Shown piece after piece: positions 36,895 through 48,935 of a stretch of DNA of 64,000 bases. The notes below the pieces were generated by a model. It ran no database searches, had not been told where the DNA came from, and worked only from the letters and a program-made list of their open reading frames with translations. This DNA comes from Rhizophagus clarus (lineage: Eukaryota; Glomeromycota; Glomeromycetes; Glomerales; Glomeraceae). Within the stretch, counting starts at the first letter, position 1. Every line of letters starts with the position of its first letter. A program made the translations under genes and the position numbers. Location: NCBI GenBank assembly GCA_015698045.1, contig BLAL01000215.1, positions 1,674,001 through 1,738,000 on the forward strand, written 5' to 3'.

Positions 36895-37465
36895 TTTTTT
36901 TTTATTTTTTTTTTTAGGTTGCCAGACTTTCAGACTTAGAATATAAGTTAGAAGAGGTGAGAGAATTTTTTTTTTAATATTAAAGAAACGTTATTAATGT
37001 TTCTTTCTTTATTTTTTTTAGGTTGCCAGTCTTCTTAGATGAACTGAATTTGGGAATATAAATTAAAAAGGGCAGGAGATTTTCTTTTTAATATTAAAGA
37101 AACATTACTAATATTTCTTTATTTTTTTAAGTTGCTGGTCTTCTTGAATGAACCAGACTTGGAAATGTAAGTTAGAAAGGCAGGAGATTTTCTTTTTAAT
37201 ATTAAAGAAACATTACTAACATTTCTTTTTTTATTTTTTTTTAGGTTGGCAGACTTCTTGGATGAACTGGACTTGGGAATGTAAGTTAGAAAGGGTGGGG
37301 GATTTTTTTTTAATATTAAAAAAATGTTACTAATATTTCTTTCTTTATTTTTTTCAGATTGCTAGACTCCTTGGACAAACTGGACTTGAAATGTAAGAAG
37401 GAAGGGAGGGATATTTTTTGAATATTAAAAAAACAGGTTTAACGTTTCATTTTTTATTTTAGGTT
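36895..37465. repeat. Tandem array, five units of about 110-120 bp
   Basis: Units begin TTTTTTTAGGTTGCCAG, continue CTTCTTGGATGAACTGGACT, TGGGAATGTAAGTTAGAAAG and end with GAAACGTTATTAATGTTTCT. Unit starts are near 36915, 37018, 37127, 37244 and 37356. The last core contains the paired AACGTT motif in CpG-decayed form. Confidence 0.75.
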
Positions 37466-38074
37466 GCAGTTTCTCTTATTCCTTTTGATCCTAATGTGAT
37501 ACGATTAAGAAAAGTTCAAGCAAACTTTTCTTAAACTTGTATTATAAATGACTAGCTTTTTTATTAATTTATTGTAATAAAATATAAAATACGTAATAAA
37601 ATAAAAATATTAACAATAATAATTATACTTTTAAACACTTTACAAAAAATTTATAACTTGATAATGCATTCAACAAATAAAACAATAAAATTTTTATAAC
37701 TTGATAATGCATTTAACAAATAAAACAATAAAATTTTTTAACTACATTAAATGAATTAAAAATTTCTAAAAAGAAAAATCTATAAAAAAAATAAACTAAA
37801 AAATTTCTTAATACATTATATAATATGAAATCTAACATATTAAAATTTGTATCACATATCAGGTACTCGATATGTGTAAGATAGAATTGTGCCCAATATG
37901 TATTAAATAACATATCTGTGACCAATAGTTTAGATATCAGGGTCTTGATAATTAGACATATTTGAAGTGTAATAAATTAGGTACCCAATATATAAAAATA
38001 CCTGATATTTATCTGATTAGCTGCTGATATATAAGTCCCTGATATGTACCTGATAGAATTAATTTTGACCAGTG

Positions 38075-38408
38075 AAATAAATAACTCTAAAATAAATATA
38101 AATCTTAAAATCATTACACGTTATTAACTATAACTCCATCATCCAATGATCTCTTTTAAAAACAACTTTATCTGAGATAATAATCATAAAGAAAGAGTCC
38201 ATGCTTTTAATGTCAAGTTTCTGATCCATCCTCTCATAATCTTCCATATATAAGAAATTGCTACTATTTTTCTTTCTTTGCTAGAATATCAACTGAAGGG
38301 AGGCGAAGTAGAAACTGAATAGAAGGGATCATCATAAATTTTAGTCTCAAATGTGTCTTTATAGTTATTATTATTACTAATCTGATTTCTCAGAGCTATT
38401 TAGGTATT
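38075..38408. other. Short spacer between two large elements
   Basis: No gene, repeat or TIR pair seen. The last eight bases, TAGGTATT, are the target duplication of the next element. Confidence 0.5.
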
Positions 38409-40168
38409 AAAGCTCTGCATGAGCTGAGCCAGCTTACGAGTTAGCTCAAGCTTTTCAAGCTGAGCTGAGTCAAGCCATGATTAAATTGGCTTGGTAGCTC
38501 ACGAGCTAGCTTGAAAAAGCTCAAGCTGATATTAGACTTAGCTCAATAGAGCTGAGCTGGTAATGAGCTTGAATCAAAAAGCTCAAGCTAGCTCGTAAGC
38601 CAGATAAACCATTATCATACAAAATTGTTTTTAATATTTGATAAAAAGATAAAAAAACATTTGTTTTTAAAATTATTTTTAATAATTAAATTTATTTATT
38701 TATTTATTTGTTTATTAGAAACAAGCAGTTACGAATTTAATAATATCAGATAGTAACTACCATTTGGATGCATCAGTAACAATCCCAATAATCTATTTAA
38801 ATTTATCTATCAACAATTTCATCAATTTTTATTGCACGTCAGGGTTGAATCCATTTGTACAGATACCTACTACCTGTATTTTTGTCCAGCAATCCTATAG
38901 AAAGAAAAGTAGAAACATTAGCAACGTTTCTTAAAGAAAAACCTTTACTCCAGTCTTCCTTTACTTCAATTCCAAAGTTAAGTCGTATTTTTCATCTAGC
39001 AATACTACAAAAGAGAGAAAAAAAAATAGTAAAATTTTTTAAAATAAAAAACTGAAAAATAATTGCCTTAGCATTTCCTTACCTCAATTCTAAAGTCCGG
39101 TCATGTTTTTCATTTGGCAACACTACAAAAGAGAAAAAAAAAAAATTAGTAAAATTTATTAAAGTAAAAAACTAAAAAACAATTCCCCTAGTACTTCCTT
39201 ACTTCAATTTTAAAGTTTGGTTGTATTTTTTGTCTGGCAACACTACGAAAGAGAAAAAAAAATTAATAAAATTTATTAAAGTAAAAAACTGAAAAACAAT
39301 TCTCCTAGCACTTCCTTATCTCAATTCCAAAGTCTGATCATGTTTTTCGTCTGGCAATATTACAAAAGAGAAAAAAAAAATTAGTAAAATTTATTAAAAT
39401 AAAAAATTGAAAAACAATCCCCCTGGCACTTCCTTACCTCAATTCTAAAGTTCAGTCATATTTTTCATTTGACAACACTATAAAAGAGAAAAAAATTAGT
39501 AAAATTTATTAAAGTAAAAAACTGAAAAACAATTCCCTTAGCACTTCCTTACCTCAATTCCAAAGTCCGGTCATATTTTTCGTCTGGCAACATTACAAAA
39601 GAGAAAAAAAAAAATTAATAAAATTTATTAAAGTAAAAAACTGAAAAACAATTCCTTTAGCACTTTCTTACCTCAATTCCAAAGTTCAGTCGTGTTTTTC
39701 ATCTGGCAACACTACAAAAGAAAAAAAAAATTAGTAAAATTTATCAAAGTAAAAAACTGAAAAACAATTCTCCTAGCACTTCCTTACCTCAATTCTAAAG
39801 TCCGGTCATACTTTTTATTTAGCAACCTTAAAAAAATAAAAAAAAAAGTAGTTATATTGTTAAAGAAAAAAAAAAATCATCATCTGATAATCTAATTTTT
39901 ATTACCGAATTGTGGAATTACAGATATTTAGATTTAAAATCTGCATCCTTATAGTACTCTTGTGGTTTAATAAAATTGTATGATAAAGCTCAAGCCAGCT
40001 CGAGCCAGCTCAGCTCAAGCTAGAATTTTCATGACTTGGCATGGCTTGAATGAGCTGAGCCAAGATTTTTTGTGGCTCAGCTCATTTTAGATTCGCTTGG
40101 CGCAGATTTTTTAAGCCAAGCTAAGCCAAACTGTAGCTCAGCTCAAGCCGGCTTATGCGGAGCACTAT
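38409..40168. mobile_element. hAT-like non-autonomous element, AAAGCTCTGCAT ends, carrying the same satellite
   Basis: Left end AAAGCTCTGCATGAGCTGAG and, in reverse, ATAGTGCTCCGCATAAGCCG. The exact duplication TAGGTATT is at 38401-38408 and 40169-40176. Subterminal 200 bp on both sides repeat AGCTCAAGCT, GAGCTGAGC and AGCTCACGAGCTAGC. The middle (38905-39830) is an old version of the satellite found at 19032-21230. No coding capacity. Confidence 0.85.
38905..39830. repeat. CpG-decayed version of the 120-bp satellite, eight units
   Basis: Units contain CTTCCTTACCTCAATTCCAA, AGTCCGGTCATGTTTTTCGT and CTGGCAACACTACAAAAGAG, near 38960, 39080, 39200, 39318, 39438, 39556, 39675 and 39792. They match the satellite of 19032-21230 monomer by monomer, but most CCGG, TCGTG and TCGT sites read CTGG/CCAG, TCATG or TCAT. 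The array opens with GAAACATTAGCAACGTTTCT near 38908. Confidence 0.85.
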
Positions 40169-40740
40169 TAGGTATTACTGTTAAATCGTTCTGTAGATAG
40201 ATTCATATAATGAGATGAATCAAGTAAATTGTGATCAGTATGTGACAGAAATCTATTAATAATGCATATATCTTTATCATTATTATTTTCAGCCTACTTT
40301 GTAGATTTAGTGATCTTGTGTGCAGTTTTCCAATTTGCATTATTTTTGCAGTATAATATCTATATTAATTTTTTAAATGCCAGTATAGCATGAATAATAA
40401 AATTTGCAATGATATTGTATGATACTAATTCTGAAATACGAAAGAAATCCTTAATAATTGCTATTTACTCTAAATTAAGTTTAAGGCTGATTATTACTTA
40501 TCAGAATTATCTAAATATAACTGATGCTGTTAAATAACCAGTGATGCAAATAAAGCAGTCTTGTATGATATAACTGTCAGAAGCATTTTTATCAATTATT
40601 ATTGTAGAGAGCTAACAGAATTTATTTTGTAGTATGCCATAGAAGATTACCTATTGATCATTATAACTAAAACATGAAATAAAGTATGACCATGATTCCT
40701 CTTCTAGTTTGCATCCCATATATCAGTATTCTTTGTATAA
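40169..40740. other. AT-rich spacer, no gene
   Basis: No supported frame, TIR or tandem repeat beyond the 8-bp target copy at its start. Confidence 0.45.
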
Positions 40741-41150
40741 GTGAAAAAAAATCATTTTGCAACAGTTTTTCAATTATTTAATAAAAAATATTGCAAAATA
40801 TTTTTATTTTTGAATTTTTAAATAAAAAAAACTATTTTACAACAGGTTTTTAAGTATTTAATAAAAGATGTTACAAAATATTTTTTATTTTTTAACTTAA
40901 AGAAAAAAAACTGTTTTGCAATAGTTTTTCAATTATTTAATAAAAAATGTTGCAAAACGTTTCTTATTTTTTAATTTTTATTATAATGAATAAAACCTGT
41001 TATGAAATATTGTGATGTTTAGTTTCAGTAGTTTTGATATTTTGACAATTTTGATGTGTCAAAACTATTTCAGGATTTCAACATTTTGACATATTTTAAG
41101 TTTCAACATTTCAACATCATTGACCAATTGAGTTTTGGTAGACAACTTTA
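40741..41150 (-). mobile_element. Short truncated copy of the TAAAGTTGCCTGC family
   Basis: The right end GTTTTGGTAGACAACTTTA is a decayed family terminus, preceded by the TTTCGACATGTCGAA dyad zone in the form TTTTGACAATTTTGATGTG. Two and a half internal units (ATTTTGCAACAGTTTTTCAA, ATGTTGCAAAACGTTTCTT) remain. Nearly all CpGs are lost, so this is older than the copy at 33117. Confidence 0.75.
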
Positions 41151-41756
41151 CATATGTCTAAAGAGTTGTCAATTGATAATGGATTCTAACAGTAGCATTA
41201 GCTGCTCCATAAAAAATAGCAAATAGCTTGACAATTGGTGAAATAATTTAAATTCTTTAAATCTGCAGTGAATTTTAAATAATTTTATAATAGGCATAAA
41301 TCCATCTTTAATAGCTTACTCATGATTATTAATATTATTTTGTATAAAAGATATTTGTATACTTCATCTAATAATTAGTGCACATAAGTTTAAATTATTA
41401 GAGTAAGGTGATTATTTATTATAATAGTATCAAGATTGTATATAAATATATTGGTAGGTAATACTGAACAGTCCTTAATCTGATTATAGACATGATTGCT
41501 GTAATCATAGGACCATTGATGAATTTAGTTAGATTAGTCATTTGAGTATAACAGAGGATTTTCCAAAGATTGTCAAGCCCAATAATGATCTCATAAAATA
41601 ACGCTGAAGTATAGAGAATGATCAATATTATACAGATATTTAAAGATATTTTAGTATTTAGTGATTAAAATTCTATGATTTTATATTCATTAGATACGTC
41701 TTATTTAGAGGATTTGAATGATAATAAAATTATCTTTATATAATCAATATCCAGTA

Positions 41757-41940
41757 TATAGATGTCACCCAAATCCAAAATAATTTGGAATTATGATAGC
41801 CCAAATGTACAAATCCAAATTAATTTATAAATTACATATATAAATTTTGCAATTTATACATTTGAGATTTGGAAATTATGGCTGTCAAAATGTACAAATT
41901 AATTTGGAATTTACTTAAAATAATTTGGGTGGCATCTATA
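41757..41940 (-). mobile_element. MITE, TATAGATGCCACCC family, copy 2
   Basis: TATAGATGTCACCCAAATCC to GGGTGGCATCTATA, 184 bp, inverted relative to the copies at 9209 and 43325 judged by the internal GGCTGTCAAAATGTAC / GTACATTTTGACAGCC sequence. Confidence 0.85.
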
Positions 41941-43324
41941 ATCCAGTATACAGTTAAGCTTTGAAATTTAGATGTTCTCTCAGGACCCCAAACAATATAT
42001 ATATAGGTCACATTAAAATCCAAATTTTTTACTATGATCAATAAGTAAATTATTTTAAACTCTACTAAGCAAAATTTTATTATAACATCAAAAATTTTAT
42101 ATTACCAAGCAACTCATTTTATGATATATATAAAAACTTTTATAAATAACTTGTAAATTTATATTTATAATATAATTATTATAAAAATTAAAATACAAAT
42201 AAATTTTAATATGATAAATAACTTAATTAGTGATCTGTAATAGAAGTAGAGAAATAATCAGTATATGAAGAATCTCATGTTATATCTGATAAAAGTTTTT
42301 AAGAAATGATTTTGAGAAAAAGATTCTTTATGAATAAAAAGTTACAGTAATTGGCTATCTATTAATGTGATTTTCCTTTTATATTCCCTATATAAATGAT
42401 TGCGTAATCCTCTTATGAATAATTATGATCTACATAAATATTATCAAATTTGGTAAACCTAGCCCCAAATTTTATTATTGCTGATCTCTACTTCTGTTGC
42501 AGATTACGAATTAATTTAAATACCCAAAATATTAAAAATTAAAAATTAATACTGTTATAGAGATACTAATTTTTCAATAAATATTATACTTAGAGTTATA
42601 AAAAATAAAGCACAATTATTTTCAACCATTCTGAACAACTTACTTAAGCACAAAAAGTTGATTTTATTTAACCAAAAATAGTAAAATTACATTTTAAAAT
42701 TAAAAATCAAATAAATGATAAATAATTAACAGTACAAAACTTGGTCGCATTTCACAAATATTAATTCAATCATCCTAAAATTTTTATTGTAAATAGTTTT
42801 GATACTGCTGAACAATCTTACTTAAGTGGAAAAAGTAATTTCATTTGACCAAAGTAATGTAATTACATCCTGAAGTTAAAAGAGAGTAAAAAAAATTTTG
42901 GAATTAATACTATTTGTAAAATACAAATTTCTTCATAAATATTATACTTAACCTTAAGAAAATTAAGATCTGAGTACTTTTGACATTGCTAAACAGCTTT
43001 ACTTAAATATAAAAAGTGATTTCATTAAACTAAAATTTATTTTACATATAGTTAAATTTAATAAACAAAAAACAAAAATAAGAGAATATTATTATAAAAA
43101 ATGTATTTTTTTATAAATATAATATTTAATTTTATGAAAACTAAAGTGTATAAAATCAATAATATATTGAAAAAAGAAAATATCTTTTTAAAAAAATTTT
43201 TAAAAGTACAAGTGAAATTAAAATTTTTTCTTATATAATATATATGTAATATAAAAATCACTTCTTGTTACGCAAAATTTATATATAACTTTAACAATTT
43301 TAATTTCTTATTACGTATCTATAA

Positions 43325-43508
43325 TATAGATGCCACCCAAATTATTTTAAGTAAATCCCAAATTAATTTGTACATTTTGACAGCCATAATTTCCAAATTC
43401 CAAATGTACAAATTGCAAAATTTATATATGTAATTTATAAATTAATTTGGATTTATACATTTGGGCTATCATAATTCCAAATTATTTTGGATTTAGGTGA
43501 TATCTATA
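43325..43508 (+). mobile_element. MITE, TATAGATGCCACCC family, copy 3
   Basis: TATAGATGCCACCCAAATTA at the left, GGTGATATCTATA at the right; same internal order as the copy at 9209. Confidence 0.85.
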
Positions 43509-43617
43509 ATCTATAATTATGACTTTTTTTATATTTTGTTTTCTAATAAGTAAAATTCTATATGACTTAAAAAAAATTTTATATAATAAATAAGCAAATT
43601 TTTTTATTACCTATATA

Positions 43618-44459
43618 TAGTCAACTCTCTTTATAGTCACTTCCATTATAATAACATTACCCTATATAGTCACCTTGGTTGAATGTCCCAAATTTTCATA
43701 TATAAAAACTATCATTTATAGTTACAAACTACCTATAGTCACTATTATATCTTTTCTTAAAAATTTTATATATATGTGATTTAAAAAGTTATTTATTAAA
43801 ATATAATTGTTCTATGATTTAATAATCAGATTTCAATAATCTTTAGCTCATTATATTCATCTCATTTGAAAGGAATCAGATGGTAGTAATTTTATAATGA
43901 TTGAATTAATATTGACTGAGTAATCCAATTTTAAATATCAAATCAGCATTCTAAATATGTAAAATCTGCATAACATTTAATATTTTGACTTTATTTTAAT
44001 TACAACAGATTTTAGTGATCAGATTTTAATAATCTTAGACTCATTAGACTCGTCTTGTCAAGAGGAAGCTAATGGTAATAATTTTATAATGATTGGATTA
44101 ATATTGATTGAGCAATTCAATTTTAAAGACCAGATTGGCATTTTTTATATATAAAATTCACACAATATTAAATATTTTGACTGTATTTTAATTATTACGG
44201 GTTCTAGTGATCAGATTTTAGTGATCTTAGGCTCGTTAAAATCGTCTCATCAAGAGGAATCTAATGGTTATAAATCTGTAATAATTGGAATAATATTGAC
44301 AAAATTATTGTGATATGAATATTTAATCAAAATTATTACAATTTATAATTCTTGCCAAAATTACTGATTTAATTATGATTTTATTGCTTATAGTCACATC
44401 TCATCATAGTCACCAAATATAGACTGTCCCAAATGTGTGACTATAGAGAGAGTTGACTG
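43618..44459. mobile_element. pogo/Tc1-type non-autonomous element, TA target duplication
   Basis: TAGTCAACTCTCTTTATAGT at the left and, in reverse, CAGTCAACTCTCTCTATAGT at the right, flanked by TA (43616-43617 and 44460-44461). The middle consists of three diverged units of about 190 bp with TTTTAGTGATC...GGCTCATTA...CTCGTCTCATCAAGAGGAAT and GATTGGATTAATATTGATTG. Related single units lie outside the element near 41650 and 44505. Confidence 0.8.
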
Positions 44460-44651
44460 TATACTATATTGTTTGGGATCCTGTTCTCTCTATGATATCT
44501 TTTGATCTAATGATTGGATTTTTATGATCTTTAACTCATTATACTCGTCTTATTAAGATGATTTGAAAGATGGTAAATACATATCAATTGGATTAATAAT
44601 GATTGAACTATGATATTTTTTTGAATTTTTAGCTATTTATTATACTAGTTA

Positions 44652-44822
44652 GGGTAGTGATATATATTAGCCAATATTTTAGGGGATGGGGGGTAAATGA
44701 AAATCTTAGGTTACACAATTTTTAAAAAATATGATTAGTTGCATGTGACCAAGATATTTTACCTGGGGGTGGGGGGTAAGCGCCTATAGTAAAAAAATAT
44801 TAGCAAATATATGTCACTATTC
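44652..44822. mobile_element. PIF/Harbinger-like MITE, copy 2, TTA target duplication
   Basis: GGGTAGTGATATATATTAGC to CAAATATATGTCACTATTC, flanked by TTA (44649-44651 and 44823-44825). About 90 per cent like the copy at 32436, with mostly transition differences. Confidence 0.85.
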
Positions 44823-45116
44823 TTATATAAATCATAGAATTTTTGCAATGAGCATTCTGATATTTGCAAAAATTCTGAAAAAGTTTATTATAACTGTAAG
44901 CACAGAATAATATGTTAATTTATATTATATTAATATATAATGATTAATATAATTTGATAAAATAAAATGTCTGTATACTTTTGATCATCCTTTGTAGAGA
45001 AAAAGCAAGCAAATCCATATTTCTGTTTAACCAGTCATAATATAGGTATGAAAATATGATTTCAAATATTTTCAAAAAGTATAGCAATCTGTCCTACATA
45101 CATCAGGAAAAATTTT

Positions 45117-48100
45117 GGTTCACAGATCTGTGCAATTCTGCGGAATCCATTTCTGCGCAGATCTGAGAATATGCCGATGTGCAGCATTTAAAAATTTCAT
45201 GGATTTCTGCGCAGTTCTGCAAACACAAAAAAAAATCTGCGAAAATTTTCAAAAACAAATCTGCGAAATTTTTAAAATTTTTGACAATTTACAATTACTT
45301 TTATTGTTAATTAACATCAATTAATTTATTTAATTTATTTAATTAAAGCATTACAAATAAATCAATTTACTACACTATTAACTACACTATTTTGGGTATT
45401 AAATGCACTAAATTTCCTGGTCTTTCTTTCTTTATTTTCACTGTTTCGTTAAAAATGTAAAAAATGGGTTTTTCGAGGTTTTTTACCTTTATATTAGGAT
45501 TGGAACCTTTTTTTCAGTTTTCTGCGCCTGCAAAAAAAAACTAATGAAACTGTCAGTAAACATTTTGTTAAATAAAAAAAACAAAAAAAAAATTAAATTT
45601 CATTTACTTTGAAATTCTATCCAGAGACAGGTCAGAAAACCGCAGACCTAAACTAATATTTTTCAAAATTTTAATCTTTGAAATTCGTCTGGTAAACGTC
45701 TGAAAAGCCGATGACTTATAAAATAAAAAATGAAACAGTTAGTTGACGTTTCATCTAAAAAAAATAATAAATTTAAATTTTCAATGGTAAATACCTTCAA
45801 ATTCCTCTAGAAGCCTTCAGAAAGATGCAAATCTAAAAAAAAGAATTTGAAACGTTAATTAACATTTCATTAATAAAAATTTTTTTTTATCTTTGGAATG
45901 ATACTTGATCTGCCACGAGATGGGGTTCATCTAAAAAAAATGAGAACAAACGTTATTTAATGTTTGTTGAAATAAAAATAAGATAAAAAATAATTTTTTT
46001 TTACCTTCGATCCACTTCGAGTTCTGGACCTAAAAAAAAGAAAAATAAAACAAAATATTAGTTTCATTTCGTTTCGTAAAATAAAATATTATTTTGAGGT
46101 TTTTTTACCTTCAAAATACCATGGTCTGCTTCTTCTGGACCTAAAAAAGAAAGAAAATGAACAGTAGTTAACATTTGTTGAAATAATAAAAAAAAAGATA
46201 TTTCGAAGTTTCTTTATCTTCGAAATACCACGGTCTGCTTCAAATTAGAGTTCTGGACCTAAAAAATGAAACAAAACATTAGTAACGTTTCATAAAATAA
46301 AAATATAAAAAAAAAATTTGTTTTGAAGTTTTTTTACTTTAGAAATAATTCAGTCCACTTCTTCCAGACTAAAAAAGTAAGAAAATGAATATTAGTTAAC
46401 GTTCGTTGAAATAAAAGTAAAAAAAAAATTATTTTTATTTTTACCTATAGTAGTCCACCTCTAAAGGAGTTCTGGACTTAACAAATAAAAAAACAAACAT
46501 TAGTAACATTTGTTTAAATAAAACATAAAAAAAAATAATAATTTTTGAAGATATTATATCTTCGAAATATCATAGTCTGCCTCTAAAGGATTTCTGGACC
46601 TAAAAAGAAAGAAAACGAACATTAGTTAACATTCGTTAAAATTAAAGTAAAAAAAATTTTTTTTTTTTACTTAATGGTCTACTCGAAATAGAGTTCTGAA
46701 CCTAAAGAAAGGGAGAAAAGCGAAACATTACTAACATTTCACTAAAATACAAAAAAAAATCATTTTTTTTTTTTAATAGTCTGCCTCGAATGGAGTTCCA
46801 GACCTAAAGAAAGGAAGAAAAGTGAAACATTATTAACGTTTTGCTAAAATACCAAAAAAAAACCTATTTTTTTTTACTTGAATTAGTCCGTCTCGAAATG
46901 GAGTTCTGGACCTAAAAAAAAGGAGAAAAGTAAAATGTTTACTAACATTTCGCTAAAATACAAAGAAAAAAAAATCATTTTTTTTTTACTTGAATTGATC
47001 TGCCTTGAAATGGAGTTTTGGACCTAAAAAAAAGGAGAAAAGCAAAATGTTACTAACGTTTCGCTAAAATACAAAGAAAAAAAAATCATTTTTTTTTACT
47101 TGAATTGATTCGCCTCGAAATGGAGTTTCAGACCTAAAAAAAAGGAGAAAAGCAAAACGTTTACTAACATTTTGCTAAAATACAAAAAAAAAATCATATT
47201 TTTTCTTTACTTAATAGTCTGTCTCAAAATGGAGTTTCAGACCTAAAAAAAAGAAGAAAAGTGAAACATTACTAACGTTTCGCTAAAATACAAAGAAAAA
47301 AAATCATTTTTTTTTACTTACAGTGGTCCGCCTCAAAATGGAGTTCTGGAACTAAAAAAAGGAGAAAAGCAAAATGTTTACTAACGTTTCGCTAAAATAC
47401 TAAAACAAAAAAACTTATTTTTTTTTTTACTTGAATTAGTCTGTCTCGAAATGGAGTTTCAGACCTAAAAAAAGAAGAAAAGTGAAACGTTACTAACGTT
47501 TTGCTAAATACAAAAAAAAGAGCTTTTTTTTTTATTTAGTGGTCCACCTTGGAATAGAGTTTCAGACCTAAAAAAAAGAAGAAAAGCAAAACATTACTAA
47601 TGTTTCGCTAAAATACAAAAAAAAGAACTTTTTTTTTTTACTTACAGTGGTCCGCCTCAAAATGAAGTTCAGGACCTAAAAAAAAGAAATATGAAATGAA
47701 ATATTAACATTTTATAAAATATATAAAAAAAATCATTTCCATCTTCGAATATTTCAGTCTACTTCGAATTGAAGTTCCAGACCTAAGAAAAATGAAACGA
47801 ATGTTAATTAACGTTTGTTGAAAATAAAAATAAAAAAAAGTATTTTTTTTTCGAAGTTACCTTCAAAATAGAATCTGAGCTCATATGTTTGGTATTCTGG
47901 ACCTAAAAGAAAAGATAAATGAATGTTAATCAATGTTCGTTAAGTTAATTTAATAAAAAAAAAATTATTTCGAAGGCCATACCTTCAAAATGTGAAGTCT
48001 GGCTAAGATTTTCAGCAAAAATTCAGCTTGAAATGCTGAAACAAATAAATTTTATTTATTCATTCTTCGACAATTCCAAAGTCCAGAAGAGCCCTAGTAA

Positions 48101-48935
48101 AGAAAAAGCGATCTCTAGGTCATATGACACCGCAGAAGCTGATTGGCTACAAAGTAACCTTAGTTAGTGACGTTTGTCAAAATAAAAGTAAATTAAACAT
48201 TTCAAAGTTTACCTTCGAAATGGAGGTCAGAACTTGTTTTTCAGTATTCCAGACCTACAAAAAAGGAAATTGAATGTTAATGGATGTTTGTTAAATAAAA
48301 TTAATAAAAAAAATTTTTTTTGAAGGTTACCTTCAAAAACTAGCGTTAGCTAACGTTCGTTTATGATTTATATGCTCAGAACACTGTCAAAAGTACATTT
48401 AGTCCTTGTAGAGGGTCTATAAAATAATTCTTTTAGGGAAATAGAAAAGATAGCAAGTCTATTTAATAATTTCGAAGCTTAAAAAACTACAAAAAAAAGT
48501 TTTTTCTTAGGGTATTTTTAGACTTTAAATTGAAAGACGTTGAAAAAAATTTATTTCTTTGAAAGGTGTTAAAAAAAAATTATATTTATGAAAAATGTTA
48601 AAAAAAATTGTTTCCTTAAAAATATTGCGAATAAAAAGTTTAAGTGTCTTAAAGGAAATTAAGTGTAGAAAATAAACTGGAAGCTTATCAAAGTTTATCA
48701 TGCAAAGTTTATCAAATTAAAGAAGAAAATTGTGAAAATCTTTAAAGATTTTTGTACGAAGTATTTTTAAAAATCTGCAATTTTGGAGATTATCACAAAT
48801 TTTTCATAAAAAAATCTTTGAAAAAAATAAAAAAATAATTTCTGCAGTATTGCGCAGATTCTTAACAAAATTGCATTAAAAAAATGCGGCAATCTGCTAA
48901 AATTGCAGATCACTACAGATCTGAACTGATATAAC
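45117..48935. mobile_element. TIR element with TCTGCGCAGA subterminal dyads and a long minisatellite
   Basis: Left end GTTCACAGATCTGTGCAATT and, in reverse, AGTTCAGATCTGTAGTGATC. Subterminal zones on both sides repeat TCTGCGCAGATCTG, CTGCGAAATTT and AGATTGCCGCATT. The middle is a 2.9-kb tandem array. The exact ends and the target duplication are uncertain. No coding capacity. Confidence 0.6.
45440..48360. repeat. Minisatellite, about 27 units of 90-125 bp, core AACGTTACTAACGTT
   Basis: The best-preserved units (46650-47650, about 92 bp) read GGTCCGCCTCGAAATGGAGT, TCTGGACCTAAAAAAAGGAG, AAAAGCGAAACGTTACTAAC, GTTTCGCTAAAATAC and then an A-run and a T-run. Outer units vary more (GTTAGTTAACGTTCGTTGAA). 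CpG-to-TpG/CpA differences account for much of the variation. Confidence 0.85.

Larger units (their letters stand above)
29699..38074. mobile_element. Outer element of a deep nest, CACTGGTCAAAAT ends
   Basis: Left end CACTGGTCAAAATCAATACT and, in reverse from 38074, CACTGGTCAAAATTAATTCT, both continuing to ATC(A/G)GGTACATATCAGG. Subterminal regions (29715-30130 and 37855-38060) are dense in GATATGTG, ACATATCAGGTA and CCTGATATGT. The flanks are AAATAAATA-like on both sides, so the target duplication is ambiguous. With the pogo element (30488-34955) removed, the element is about 3.9 kb and non-coding. Its interior carries a 120-bp tandem array (36900-37460) and GAAAAGTTT dyads. Confidence 0.65.
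41982..44482. mobile_element. hAT-like non-autonomous element, AGGACCCC family, 2.5 kb copy
   Basis: Left end AGGACCCCAAACAATATATA and, in reverse, AGGATCCCAAACAATATAGT. The exact duplication GTTCTCTC is at 41974-41981 and 44483-44490. The interior is AT-rich and non-coding and has received a 184-bp MITE (43325) and a TA-flanked pogo-type element (43618). A part of its left interior (AGGTCA...AAATTTTTTAC...GATCAATAAG) recurs near 53985. Confidence 0.85.

Noticed and set aside
29699-38074. Exact target duplication for the outer nest element
   Set aside because: Flanks are both AAATAAATA-like low complexity; several registers fit, so no TSD can be claimed.
45115-45324. Cys-containing 69-codon frame
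   Set aside because: Overlaps the TIR and TCTGCGCAGA subterminal repeats of a non-autonomous element; Cys codons come from the repeat.
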